DNA of 64,000 nucleotides from Pseudoscleropodium purum (taxonomy: Eukaryota > Streptophyta > Bryopsida > Hypnales > Brachytheciaceae), in NCBI GenBank assembly GCA_963969395.1, contig OZ017801.1, forward strand, positions 13,893,611-13,957,610. Reading direction: 5' to 3'. The notes beneath the pieces are model-generated. The model was given only the letters and a program-made list of their open reading frames with translations. It was not told where the DNA came from and did no database searches. Shown here piece after piece: positions 1 through 11,768 of this stretch. The translations under genes were made by a program, and so were the position numbers. Position 1 is the first letter of the stretch; the number at the start of each line of letters is the position of its first letter.

Positions 1-1739
1 GTCACCTTTTAAATGCCAGAAGTCGTCTGTGAAGGTGATCAAGGGCATTGAGGAGGCTTACTACGGCTGGATTGCTCTTAATTACAAATTTGGAAGACTA
101 GGGGCCAACATGCCGAAGAAGTCCAATTTCGGGACCCTGGATTTGGGAGGATCTTCGTTGGAAGTCACGTTTGAACCGAGAGACGTGCCGCATGGGAATT
201 ACGGGGTGAATTTGAGCGTGGGCGCTACTGATCATCATCTGTACGCAGCCTCCCATGCGGGGTTTGGTTTGAACGATGCGTTTGAGAAGTCGGTTGCGGC
301 GTTGCTGAGGTCACAGAATGCCACTCGGAAGGCGAAACAAGTCAAGAATGGACTCATAGAGTTAGAGCATCCATGCTTGCAAACAGGGTACCGGGAGAAG
401 TACAAGTGCTCCACTCACTGCGTGCTTCCTCCGCTTCCGAACGCTGGACCACGCCATGCCCCTACTACTGAGGTCGCTACTGGTGCGCAAATTGAGTTAC
501 TGGGAGCTCCCGATTGGCAAGCTTGCCAAACATTGGCTGAGGGGATCATCAATTCCTCTTCCCGCTGCAGTAATCCTCCTTGCGCACTTGGCAAGCACCA
601 GCCGTATCCCCAGGGACAGTTCTACGGACTTGCTGGGTTCTATGTTGTTTATAAATTCTTTGGGTTGTCTCAGGACGCGCCACTGGTGGACCTGCTTGCG
701 AAAGGTCAGGATTTTTGTAAAATGCCCTGGAAAGAAGCGGAACGGAGTGTAGATCCGCAGCCTAGTATTGAACAGTATTGCTTTCGGTCACCGTATGTGA
801 CGGCGCTACTTCGAGATGGTTTGCATCTAAAGGACGCGCAAATTCAAATAGGTTCAGGGGATTTTTCGTGGACCTTGGGTGCTGCGTTATGGGAAGCGGG
901 AGCATTGGATCCTGTGGAGAAGAAGGAAAGGGGTTCTGGAGGTATTAATGGGTATGCCCCTAGTCTTACTATAACGGTGGTAGTTTTGTTGGTGTTAGTG
1001 TTCATTCTGGTGGGCGTGACTGGGTATCAGTGGAGGCAAATGCGACTCAGACGGCGTGGGTACATGCCTGTGTCAACTTCGGGTTCACCTGCCATGTGGT
1101 TGCACGCACATCTGCGCAATCAAGCCCGTGGTGAGTTTCCTGTTTTGTCTTGCTAAGTATTTCTAAAAGCCTGCCGCAATGACCAACTCAATTCTTGCAT
1201 CGGTTTGGCCCATCCAATCAACTCAACCGTGAATCTTTCCAGTAAACTGAATGTTTTCGAAATTCTTCTGCCTGAATAATGTTCGAGAGTATTGACTTCA
1301 CTCATGGAAACGAGCACTTGGGCATGGTTCTAGTAAAGAAATCAAGGTTCATAGTATTCTGAGTTAGATAATTTGACCGCCGAGCATAAGTGTAATGATG
1401 ACCAGTTCGAACATGTGTGAACTCTCTAAGGAGTGCAGCGGTCTGGCAATGTTTTGTTATGTCACGGGCCTCTACCAAAGTATGAATGTCAGACATTTTT
1501 GGAGGGGCTTTTGGTAACTAGAGCGACTATTTTTTGCAGGTGAAACAAAGACACCGCAAAGCCCGCAGCCAGGGGCCTATTACCCAGCATTTTCAGGTGA
1601 ACCTCCTACCAGCTCTCTTGAGGTTGAAGGGTTACAAATGTTAGCTTCTTCTGGGATAGCCAGTGCCAAGCTTACACCTGATCGGAGATTGCTGCAAAGT
1701 CGGCGGACTGCTTCCAGGGAGGAACTCAATATAGTATGA
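1..1739 (+). CDS. Apyrase / NTPDase (GDA1-CD39 family), APY7-like, 3' part of gene
   Basis: Hydrolyses nucleoside tri- and diphosphates; apyrases of this type act in the endomembrane lumen or outside the cell. The window opens inside an exon, in frame from base 2. The translation shows apyrase conserved region 3 (IKGIEEAYYGWIALNY), region 4 (GTLDLGGSSLEVTFE), the G-Q-F-Y-G-L-A-G-F stretch and a C-terminal region 5-like SGDFSWTLGAALWE. A single transmembrane segment follows (about bases 960-1020), then basic residues, as in the membrane-anchored plant APY7 group. The exon ends at 1130 (G|GTGAGT, phase 1). A second exon, 1540-1739, continues in phase (ETKTPQSPQPGAYYPAF) and ends ELNIV-TGA. The tail is serine- and arginine-rich. 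No disabling change is visible. The 5' part, with regions 1 and 2, lies outside the window. Confidence 0.9.
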
Positions 1740-2405
1740 TTATGATTATCATTTATTGCTCTGATTCCATTCACGGGCCTGTTTTGGCTTGATGTAGAGA
1801 TGCTCAATTCTGTCATCCTTAGCCCCTGTACTTTTACTACTGCTGAATTTCATTCTTTTTGCCTGCCGTGTGGGCTTATTAGTTTTGGTTGCATTTCTAA
1901 TGGATTCGACTTGATATTTGATACATGTATTTATTCTGTGTTTGAGAGTGATATGCCGTTGTTCTTTGCTTCCATATTTAATTGCATGACCCTTCAGAAT
2001 TGTAGTATTTAGGGACCGTGATGGGCATTGAGCTCAGATTGAGTATTCTCGTACTTGCATCTGCACTGTTAGGAGGTGACCTCAATCTCACGTGTCGCTT
2101 CAGTTTGAAGCGGTGACTTCGTACCGTTACAGTATTTTCTGAGATTATTATCTTCTAACATCAACGAGGCAAAGCAGATCGATCTTCATTACAGTAGGTG
2201 TGTCAACTGTAGAGCGCAAGGTTTTGGTTCGCATAATAGAGGCAATTCTGTTCCAGGACATGAAACATTGGCGACTGGATGACTTTCCAGATCTTAATGT
2301 GCAAATGAAGAATACACTTATTGGTCTAAAAATCACCTTGGTTCTATTGATTGTTTTTGAGAAAGTACTTTGGTGATGGGTCTTGTCCTTTTCAGGGTTA
2401 ACTCC
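1740..2405. other. Intergenic, no gene seen
   Basis: AT-rich 3' flank of the apyrase gene. No coding-like frame, RNA gene or clear repeat boundary was recognised. Confidence 0.5.
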
Positions 2406-3375
2406 TTAACCCTAGAAGGCCCAAGGCCGTTTTAGGTTAAAAAACATCATTGCTTTTGAAGTGATATAGATCTAAATGTCACTAAGCTATAGAGAGATCT
2501 TAATCGTGCAATCTTGTAGTGTATGTGTTGTTAATGATGTGTTTCAAATTTGAAGTCATTTGATTGCATAGATTGCAAGATTATAATGTTTTAATGTTGA
2601 AAAAGAATGCTGAAATTTTCCTAAAAACACATTTAGAGGCGAAATTTGATTTCTAAACCTAATCAAATGAGAAAACTTTAAACTACAAAGTGATTCAAAG
2701 CCATCATACAAACACATTGGTGAAAAAAATATCATTCATTTAACTCAATGTGTTTGCAAAATGGCTTGCAAATGTCATAAAATAGGTAAGAAAAGATGCA
2801 AAAAACACATCTAGGGCTGAACTTCCTTCTACTAAATTGTTTTTCAATAGTTCATTACTTTTTGGATTGGTATGAAATTTTATCCACACAAACTAGATTA
2901 GTATGTGCAACTTTTTTTTTAAAAGTTATTGGAAATGGACATTGTATGAAGAAGATACAAGCCATTGAAGTTCATTGTAGTCCATAAATGGTAGGATTTT
3001 GAATTTCGAATTGCTCCCAAACATTTAAAAGAACTTGGATTGACATGAAAATTTTACCACAATAACTAGACTTCAAAGGGAACATAACCCAACAAAATTT
3101 ACTGAAATCAAACATTGGATGGAGATACAAGCCCTTGAAGTTGTAGCCATAACTTTGGTGAATCAAATTGAACTTGTGAACTTTGATTGGCTTCCAGAAA
3201 ATCATTACCTCTTGAATTGATCTGAAAATTTTACCACACAAATTAGAAGAAAAGACTCAAATTTTCCAACAAGATTTATTGAATTTGGACATGGAATGCA
3301 AAAGTTATAGTACTTTGAATTGAACTTAAAACTATGTGAGGACACTTTTTGTCCTCTTCGGCAGTCTAGGGTTAA
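2406..3375. mobile_element. TTAA-flanked MITE (piggyBac-like), copy A
   Basis: TTAA stands at both ends (2406-2409 and 3372-3375). Inside them are inverted ends, CCCTAGAAGGCCCAAGG on the left and, read inward from the right, CCCTAGACTGCCGAAGAGG. TTAA target sites are the piggyBac signature. The 0.96-kb interior is AT-rich and non-coding, with imperfect internal repeats around ATTTTACCACA. Probably a non-autonomous element. Confidence 0.55.
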
Positions 3376-3603
3376 TCCTATAAGGCCGCCACAAACACTA
3401 AGTGTCTTATGGATGATAGAGAATTCCTCTATACATGATAGAAGTGCAACTATTCATCCTCCATGTTTTGTTGTGAAAAGGGAACTTCTTCTATAGTAGT
3501 TAGACTTCCAATGAATACTTTTCCATTTTTTTTAAGTGATTGATTCTCACGGTATTAAAAAATGATGATTTCAATGGAGACTAGTCCGTCCTTACAAGGT
3601 TAA
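3372..3603. mobile_element. TTAA-flanked MITE, ACTAAGTGTC family, copy 1
   Basis: This short element abuts copy A and shares its TTAA. Left end TTAATCCTATAAGGCCGCCA, right end (inward) TTAACCTTGTAAGGACGGAC. Its interior (ACACTAAGTGTCTTATGGAT, then GTTGTGAAAAGGGAAC and TTCCAATGAATA) closely matches the longer copy at 41624-42183, which confirms a dispersed family. Confidence 0.6.
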
Positions 3604-4851
3604 GGTAGGAGGTTCGAAATTTGCTTGGGCATTAAGAACTATCCCTATAATGAGCACTAAAATAGACATGAGGTGGTCCTTAAATTCACCTTTGTATTGG
3701 TAGTCATTGAATGGATTGAGGAAAAAAATATTGTTTATTGCAAGAGTCAACCATTCTCTTTGCTTTCTTCATTTCTCTTGACAAGTTGCAAGTGATTAGT
3801 TTATGAATGACCTAAGGTCATAAATAGGTGCTTATGGCACAACTCATTTGAAGATTTATAAGTAATTCAATAATATTTTGAAAAATATGAAACCACTTAT
3901 ATTACATTCCACATCTATTTCTCTTTGTCTAAAAAAGATTTGAAAATATTCCCTTTCAAGAAGAGACATGACAAAGGTGGACTCACCCTTAAATGAGTAG
4001 TTTTTGAGCCTCTTACTTTACTTTGAAAAGTCACTTGAACCAAACAACGGCTTTTGAGTGCTCAAATACTGTGTTGAAAGTTCACCTTGAGCAAAAAATA
4101 ATTAAAAAATTTAGTGTTGAATAAATTGAAAAATAACAATTCATCTTACGAAATTTAAGGAAATTATTCGTAAAAGAAGTTGGATAGTCAGAAAAATTTC
4201 AAAACAATTTGATATCACTATGTATTCAATTTAGAATGGGTGGAGAGATTGTTTTTAAAATGAAATTCTTGGTCTATTATAAATACTCAAAAGGTATGGA
4301 ACAATTTGAAAATAAGAATTTGACTTAACTCCTAAAGGACCAGCTTGTATTTTTTGGTTGTATAGAAATTTTGGGCAAGTAATTGTGACTAGAAATTTTC
4401 ATATTTTACATTGAAATTTTAATAGGTGTGGACAAGGAATATCTTTTATATGCAACAAATTTCATGACATTTGGAAATAGGAGTAAAAAATTATAGCCTA
4501 ATATGTTATTTTTTTTTCATAATTAGGTAGTTTGGTCAGATTAGAGAAAATCACTTTTTTCAAAAACCAAAATTTGAAATTGGTTTTCTAGACTTATATA
4601 TTCCAAGAAAGCTTTGAATCATCCCATTTTGATCAACGAGTCAAAAATTATGAGAATTTTTTGTTTGCATACAAAGTGAATTATTTGTTTGCACCCGAAG
4701 AAGCACCATCATTTTAGTCATTTTTTCATAGAAAAGTGAGCTTGTGAAGTGTAGTTACTTGACTTTTTGCAGGGCAAAAAAATGATTTTAGTGAATTTGA
4801 ATGCTTATATCTTGCAATCCACATGGTGGAAATGGCTAAAATTTTACCACA
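3604..4851. other. AT-rich intergenic repeat debris
   Basis: No gene seen. A TTAACTCCTAAAGGACCAG sequence at 4325 matches the left end of the TTAA element at 27189, so this may be part of another copy that the large 4852-18093 element interrupted. I could not find its right end with confidence. Confidence 0.35.
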
Positions 4852-4890
4852 TAACTGATATTTAACTAATTATGGACAAATTCATAGTCC
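4852..4890 (+). repeat. Left terminal/subterminal inverted repeat of the 13.2-kb element
   Basis: TAACTGATATTTAAC continues into TAATTATGGACA and AATTCATAGTCC. The reverse complement of the right end reads TAACCTATATTTAAC and then the same TAATTATGGACA, giving two mismatches over the first 15 bases. Confidence 0.65.
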
Positions 4891-5059
4891 AGAAATATAT
4901 CGGCCGTCAGCCGATATAGTCGAATGCATAGATTTGTGTATCATAAGCAATGAACAGAAATGGACGCAACCACTAAACAAACCAAAGTACCACAACACAC
5001 GGCAAGTTATTGAGTTCAGAGCCTACAATTAGTAGTTAAATGAATAATTTCATAAGCTC

Positions 5060-5386
5060 CTATGTTGTGTCCAAATTTGGAACAAAGTATCGGCTGGCGC
5101 CTGATACTGCCAACCGATTCCTAACATCATTCTCTAAAGCATCTAGATCTATGAAAGTGTTTGCACTATGTAAACTATGAAAATCGACTATGGCAGCCAT
5201 TTGTAAGATGAAGAGCAACGAATGCTCCTTCTTAAACCCTAAACCCTGAGTCCATCCGATCCAATGAACTGAATTGCTCGTATCAGTTGGCAGCCGATAT
5301 TCCCCCCAGAAAACTCCAGAGAACATGTCTTGAAGTGAAGAGGCAGTCGATTCGATAAGACTGGCGTTGACAATAAAGCAGTTCAA
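5060..5386 (-). other. Possible terminal exon in the 13.2-kb element, unrecognised
   Basis: An open frame that includes a plausible coding stretch (FIDLDALENDVRNRL) running into a palindrome copy at 5088, with another palindrome at 5280. I recognise no family. It could be the 3' end of the minus-strand HAD-like gene upstream, or non-coding. Confidence 0.2.
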
Positions 5387-5507
5387 ATTTGTGAATAAGG
5401 TAAAGGGGACGAGATTGGAAGGTATTCAAGCCCCCCCCAATTCCACTCTGCAAGGGTATCGACTGGCGGTCGACACCATGTAGGGCAAATCACCAGAATA
5501 TCCCATT

Positions 5508-6140
5508 CTAGTTTGGCTTCCCGTACTTGATTGACTGTGCAACCTCATAGTGTAATTGTCCCGGTCTGATTGCGCCTTTCATGTATTCCGAGACTGACTC
5601 ATGCTCGTGCATGGGATAAATGAATGGAATAATATCTATTGAAATGTTCGGAATAACTCTACTAATACTCGGGAAATTGAGATCCCCCGTAAATGGTAGC
5701 GGAATATAGCACGCTGGATCCGGCGTCCTCCTGAGCGAAAGCGGGCACACATCGACCATGAGCACTTGGTCCGTGAAGCATGTCATCCTGGATGGTCTCT
5801 TAGTGTGAAGTATTAAGAGCATTTTGTAGCACCACGGGAAATTTTGGCTATCTACACAGTACTCTCTGCCATAAACGAACGCTAGGTTGTCTCTGACATG
5901 TTTTGGAAGCAAGTGCGCAAGCAGAGGCCTAAGATCCACTATTGGCATCCTGAACCAAATTCCTATGTGGAACTTTTCAAACAGTGTCATGAACATTGCA
6001 ACTAGCCCTGGCCTTTTAATGACATTTCTGTGCGGGTCCGACTTGTCCACTGCAATATTCGGGTCGAGATAACAAAGTAGTCCCGTGACGCATAGAACCA
6101 CACATTTCTTGAACGACTGTGGATGGCCCACGTTGGACTC
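5508..6140 (-). pseudogene. FCP1/SCP-like HAD domain protein, degenerate catalytic motifs (second of a pair)
   Basis: Reads as a plant-type FCP1/NLI-interacting-factor-like HAD domain. Motif I appears as KKCVVLCVTGLLCYLD, where active relatives have an LDxxG nucleophile aspartate; here that aspartate is Cys. The RPGLVAMFMTLFEKFHIGIW stretch matches the 'kRP...FL..cfe.f.vgiWs' block, but the motif II Ser is Phe (GIWF). Motif IV appears as LMVDVCPLSLRRTPDP, where the family has DDSP. The exon starts after a TTCTGTTCAG acceptor (6141) and ends KYGKPN-TAG. FCP1-like enzymes dephosphorylate protein serines, for example on the RNA polymerase II tail. This copy lacks the nucleophile and so should be a pseudophosphatase at best. 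5' exons are not resolved. Confidence 0.6.
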
Positions 6141-6591
6141 CTGAACAGAACATGAGTTAGTAGCTACAAGATTATACAACATCAACATCCACTGAAAGAA
6201 GACAAGCCAGTTGATATCGGCTGGCAGTCGATACTGCGGCCTGACACACGACAGCAGCCAATAATTCATATTGAGAAACAAACAAAAGGTGCCAGATAGA
6301 TTGTGCACAGATGAGTGAATGCCTGCACCTACATTATTGTGATTACTTGATTAGAATGACCAAGACCTAATGCTGAAACTCTCAAAGGAAACATTTGAAT
6401 GCTTTGAGAGTGAGTGTCCCATGCGCAAGCTTTAGGAAAAATCGGACTGAAATGCCTTCATTACAAGAAAATTGATTAATCAATACAAAAGAAAATAATG
6501 TATACAAAAGATGTAGTCTCTAGACGTCCTCCTTTATCTACAGAGAATATATACAATCTACAAAAATATGTGTCGACTGGCAGCCGATACA

Positions 6592-7460
6592 CTACGCCTC
6601 CTCCATTAGGACCCGTGGGCTAGGAATTCCCATGGCCTGCAGCTCCTCCAGTGAATATGGCACCTCGAATCCCTTTTGATATGGCGGTGTCACATTCACG
6701 AACTGATTATGAAGAGGAGAGCTCGGCATACAGCATGCACTCCCAACTGAAGAGTTCTTTTGACAGAACTCTGGGACCGTGAGTCCCGAAGACAAAAACC
6801 GTTCAATGAACGGGATGAGCTTCGCTTGGAGATAAGGCAGTTTTCCACCCTTCAGCGAACCCTCCGAATACATAGTAACCGGGGGTGGATGAATCGCACT
6901 ATATGGCTGATTCAAAACGTTCCGATAGGGCTCGTGATCCACGATCAATGAGTTGTTGATCGTGGCCCCATTATCGTACAAGGAGGATGACCCGAAAATC
7001 CTTGCGAGACACTTCAGAAAAATTGGTCGTGTGGGATTCGGAGGGTCTCGATAAGCACTCTCGTCACAGTACTCCTGTCCAAAAACCAGGTAATCGTCTC
7101 CGATATCCGGCGCCATCTATTTCAGGTTATGAAGACGCTGCTCAAGAGTCTTCTTGGGTAAATGCGACCAATAAACGATCTGAATGTCCTGACCCTTACA
7201 GAACCTAATGAATTCCTGAAGACCTGGTCGAGGTCTTACTTGCGACCTCTAATGCATACTTTTCCCTTTTAAAATAAGGGGTTCATAGAAGAGCAGAGTA
7301 CCTTGAACCTCAAGGAAAAGAAACAACTTCGGAGTCGCTACCTGAGACGGGCCAGCACTAGACGTGTTCCCTACCCTTTCTTCTAGAGCTGGTTTGTCAC
7401 ACTCCTGCCCACCTTTAGACGCGGTGGCGGGGAATTTCTCTGAAGTTTTGGAGTCATCAT
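6592..7460 (-). pseudogene. FCP1/SCP-like HAD domain protein, degenerate catalytic motifs (first of a pair)
   Basis: The exon begins after TTTTGCAATGCAG with a polar lead. Motif I reads KLFLFLEVQGTLLF (Glu replaces the nucleophile Asp). It is followed by RPGLQEFIRFCKGQDIQIVY, WSHLPKKTLEQRL (motif II Ser kept), VFGQEYCDE and LIVDHEPYRNVLNQPYSAI (motif IV; the family has DDSPYK), then LIPFIERFL, the typical end of the domain. Two in-frame TAG codons interrupt the domain, at 7249-7251 (SMH*RSQ) and 7117-7119 (NLK*MAP); homology to the fold continues through both in the same frame. The gene ends MEEA-TAG directly before a palindrome copy. Together with the neighbour at 5508-6140 it forms a tandem pair of inactive-looking phosphatase domains inside the transposon. 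Confidence 0.6.
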
Positions 7461-7688
7461 CTGCATTGCAAAATGAAATACATAGAGCATGAGAAGCAAT
7501 GAACTTAGGTACATGACAAAACATTCGTGCACCGTATCGACTGGCAGCCGACACAGTCCATAAGTACTCTAGTTTGCCGAGATGAAGGCTCCTACTGACA
7601 AGTCTACGCACAAGTCTGAGCCAGGCAGTGCTACGTATACATGAGCTATTTTAGATACTCCACAAACATCGCGGAGCATGTCTATTGC

Positions 7689-10600
7689 CTACGAACCTCC
7701 AGTCTGAGCTCGCCTCTGAGATCGAGCGGGAGACATCGCTTCATTTGGGAAGTCCTGCTCCCGCGCCGCCGCGCCACCGTCTTCCTCGTCACTCGATCGT
7801 TTCCGCTTTTGCTGAACCCGAGTTGACCTCCGCGAGTCCGCCGACTCCGACTCCTTTTGGACCGTGGCCCCCTTGCTTCTTCCCCATCGTGGTTCAGGCG
7901 GGGAAACCACCATGGGTGTTGGTTGGCAGCCGATACTAATGTCAGCTGCAGTAGCTGGGTGGCCCATTGCAGTGACTCCCACTTGAGGCTCTGTCGCAGG
8001 ACTGACCACTGGAGCCTGTGGAATCCTGCGAATCTCCTCTGACGGTGGCTGAACGTGCAAGTCCACGACCATTGCGACCAATGAATTTCCTGGTTAGAGC
8101 ATCCCAAGCGGCTCCGAATTTGGAGCCCGGGGGAGATTGAGAGAACGCCGCAGAGATGAAGGACTTTGTTGCCGCTGCCTTCAAATGAGTGTCTCTTCCG
8201 GGGTGCCATCACTGTCTGAGTCAATTAGAAACGTCTGAAGTGCTGGTCGCTCCTGAGACTGACCCTGTGGCTGTCTCCGCGCCGCCGCGCCACCGGGAGT
8301 CTCCGTCAGATTGAGGGTTGAGATCGGCCGCGGTTGCTGATGTGATGCCGCAGGCGACACTTGCCCCGATCCGCTTGCGCTCCCCCTGTCTGTCAGTGTA
8401 GGCATCCCCAAAGAAGGTCCCAAGGAAGCTGAGGAGACGAGGTTCATTCCCCTCACACGTTCCGTGGCCTTCTGCAATTCGTCCTCCTCCCGAACGAACT
8501 CCATGACGGCCCGCCCATTCCTCTGCGACCCCATGGAGTACAAGTGAGTAACATGTTGTATCGGCTGCCCACCGACAGGATTTCACTTCCTCTGAACAAT
8601 GCAAATGTGAGGAAGGGATAAGAAAACTTACCAGAGCAATCTCCGTGATGTTCCCGCCCCCCCAGATATTGATGACGGTGGCATCCTTGGATTTTAGGGT
8701 CAGCATCATCAGTTTCTCTAGAAGTCTATGACCAACCCCGCACATCCCGCCATTCCAGTCGACCTCGCCCTCAACGTCGACATTGAACCAATCGGGCGCC
8801 TTGTTGATCCCAGTGAAGCGCTTGAAGACCGGGAAAATACTGGACCTGTCTTCGGGCTTCGGGAAGGTCAAGGACAGAGTGACCAAAGGCATGGATTCAA
8901 TCTCCGCCTTCTGAAAGCCTCCACGGGGAGATGGTTGATAGTACACCGAATGGTAGTACCAGGAGGACGAGTACAAGGCCGTCGCGATAGAATCTCGGAA
9001 ATGCGAGTTCTCGATAAGGAGCATTGATAGGGGGATGTACGCTTCGGTCTCCTCGATATTCGGACCGTCCACCTCAAGGATTTCAGCGGCCAATGCTAGA
9101 TCGAGAGATCGTTCTTGTTCATTGGAACCGGTTCCCCCATATCTGTATACCCAAAGAGGACAATGAATTTTTTGTCCTCGGGTTCCAACGCCATATTCCC
9201 CTTTGATTGACGGACGAAGTCGACCACCTTAGGAATACTCTCTCCAACATAGCATTCGTATTTCAGGTCGGCGGACTTCCCACGCGTCGGAGGCATTTCG
9301 ACTTTGGCGTAGTTCGCCAACATCGTGAAGAAGACCCCCGGTGCCTTGCCATCCTTCGACTTGTCCGTCGTTGGATTCATAGGGTTCACTTGCCCCTTCA
9401 ACCAGTTGTTGGCGTCCGTGAACTTCATCATGTCCTTCCAGACGTTTCGGACTACGGCCGCTGAGTACCCCTCCTTTTCAGCAAGCTCCATCCAATCGTC
9501 GTTAGTATATGGGGTCCAATTGTGGTCCTTGCAGGGAAGGGGATGCTTCTTCTTGGTCCACATGATCTCGTTCAAGACGATCCTGTCCAGCTTTTTGTCC
9601 TTGCACCAGTCGAAGAGAGTGATCTTCCCCGAGGACTTGGCCTTCGCGGTGTTCTTGATGCTCACGCGAAGTGCAACGATCTCCCGCCCTAGCTCGCACA
9701 GATCCAAATTCCGAAGCCCCAACGTTGGCGTGAGATCCGTTTTGGTGATGTGAGTGAGCGGCTTCCGATTGACGAGGAGATTCGGCATAGTCCCATCATC
9801 TTCAATAAGCTCCCCGTTCTCCCACGCATGGAAGACCTCCGTCCATAGCACCCAAGTGGTCTCCTTGATGAAGATGAGGGGCAACTTGGAGGACACCTTC
9901 TCATCCACGAAGTGCGCCATCACCTTCAACTTCGCAGCCTGGAGGAGTTCCACCGCAATGTTTAGAACATGCGAGAATGGTATCGGCTGCCAGCTGATAC
10001 ATAATATATTAATCAAAAAGGAGAAAAAATAAAGGTGCGTGGGAATTACCTCAAATGCTGCTGACGGCTTTCCACCTCCACGATGCGACTCTGGGCACCC
10101 CGCTTGCACCCACGCCGCTCTTCCCATCTCTGCGCAGGATCCGAAGGTCTCCTTTGCCACTTTCTCCGTGATGTTGAGATTGAGGGCATTGGAGACTCTG
10201 ATGAGTGTGTCTGGGTCTCTACTGAATACCGGAATGACCTCGAACTCCAGGAGGTCGGTTTTGGCTTCAGAGCCGTTCGGATATTACTCGGCCAATTCTC
10301 GACAGGTCGTCACTGTGTGTTGCCCACCAATGATATACCAGTGGACATTTGGCGCCTTCTACCACGGCATTGAGATGCCGTCGACAACAACAGTCTGTTC
10401 CTTCCCGGGACACTCGTCCATCACGGCGTCTAGCCCTTTGTCCGTTGGCAGTGGAGCCCGCTTCAGAGGAATCCCATGGATTTCCGGCTTCTTCCTAATG
10501 GACCCATATCCCTTGTACATGGTCTTCACCTGAATTGAGAGAAGGCCAAAATATTAAGGACCAGCTACAAATGTCGGCTGCCAGCCGATACATTATATGG

Positions 10601-11489
10601 GAAGATAAAAACCAGTAAAGGATGGAAGTGATCGTCGAATTACTTGGCCAAGTCGGTCCTTTGCAATCTTCTGGTACTTCAACTCGTCCGGTGCAATGTG
10701 GAATTTGTCCGAGTGAATGACCCCCGGAAGTCGCTGCTTCTTGTAAGGAAACGCGTGCAGGAGCCTCGTTTCCAACGCGTGGTAAATAGCGTTCACCTCG
10801 TTCTCCTTCGTCTTGGTTGTGAGATGATTTCCACGCCGGAGTGCCTCGTCGAGTGTCAGCTTCAGCGGCTTGTTGGGGTCATCCCTAGCCTTCGCTTTTC
10901 TCTTTAGTTTGCTGGGCGACCCGGTCTCCTGCAGATCAGTAGCGGCGACTTCAGTCACTCTCGCCGCCACTTGCTTCCTCGCCGAGGGTACCTTTTTCTT
11001 CCCCTTTTCCAACTCAAGAGCGATGAACGCATTGTGTTCATCGCGCTCTATCTTCAAGCACTCCCAGCCCTAGATGAGCTCCTCTGCACTGGACGGCGTG
11101 TTTCCCTCGAACGTCATGCCCATCGACATTGACTTCTCTCCACAGACCTCCTCTGTGCACTTGTTCACCGGCAACTCCACCGCGAAATAATCGGCAACTC
11201 CATCCGTGCTTCCCAATGGCATCAAGCATATCATGACATGCACGGAATCGCCAACAGCCATGACGGATAATACACTTCCTTTGCCAGGGGTCATGTTCCC
11301 TTTCAGCTTGAAGGAGCATACGATCTCCACTGTCGTGTCGGGTAACTGCCTCCAACACAGACCCCATTCTTGGATGGCCTCGATCGCTCGCCATGTTGCC
11401 CTCGGTGGATACCCGTCTCCCAATATCCGAGAGTTTAGGATTTTCTCTCCCAGAAGGCGGGCCAAGAGAGTCGGCTTCCTATAGAACAA
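7689..11489 (-). pseudogene. Large multi-exon protein with ParB/sulfiredoxin-like domain, element-encoded
   Basis: Exons on the minus strand: about 11489-10644, 10529-10050, 9986-9096, about 9093-8632, and from 8564 down to 7689. The introns between are short: 114, 63 and 67 nt where resolved. The second exon encodes a ParB-like domain: IHGIPLKRAPLPTDKG, VHWYIIGGQHTVTTCREL (a GQHT variant of the ParB GEHR/GQHR box) and VFSRDPDTLIRVSNALNLNI. The third and fourth exons encode about 450 residues that I cannot place (FDWCKDKKLDRIVLNEIMW, SKDATVINIWGGGNITEI). The tail is Pro/Ser-rich and ends in a basic nuclear-localisation-like RSTRVQQKRKRSS. Damage: TAG at 11070-11072 and 10359-10361, TAA at 10284-10286, and frameshifts near 9095, 8185 and 8070. 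The true start is not resolved. Plausible role, inferred only: binding or nicking DNA of the element. Confidence 0.55.
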
Positions 11490-11768
11490 TACAATTGAAT
11501 TCTCGGTACACTCACACTATGCACCTTCACTTTGTGCATCCACTGTATCGGCTGCCAGCCGATACAACCTCTCAGTCCCTAAACCCTACCGTCAGAAGAC
11601 ATTTCTAGAAATTCCTAAGTCGGTTTCCTACAGAACAATACAATTGAATTCTCAGTACACTCACACTATGCACCTTCACTTTGTGCATCCATTGTATCGG
11701 TTGCCAACCGATACAACCTCTCAGTCCCTAAACCCTACCGTCGGAAGACATTTCTAGAAATTCCTAAG
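11471..11768. repeat. 149-bp tandem duplication containing a palindrome
   Basis: 11471-11619 and 11620-11768 are nearly identical, differing at a handful of bases. Each unit carries one 21-bp palindrome (11545; 11694, the latter with compensating changes in both arms) and a putative minus-strand 3' splice site at the start of the first ParB-gene exon (TTCTATAG|GAAGCC in unit 1, TTCTGTAG|GAAACC in unit 2). Confidence 0.8.

Noticed and set aside
1302..1496. Minus-strand open frame inside the apyrase intron.
   Set aside because: No similarity or splice context; lies wholly within the intron.
10039..10533. A plus-strand open frame of 164 codons across the ParB-like exon.
   Set aside because: It is antisense to the frame with ParB-like and splice-consistent coding sequence, and its translation has no recognisable block.
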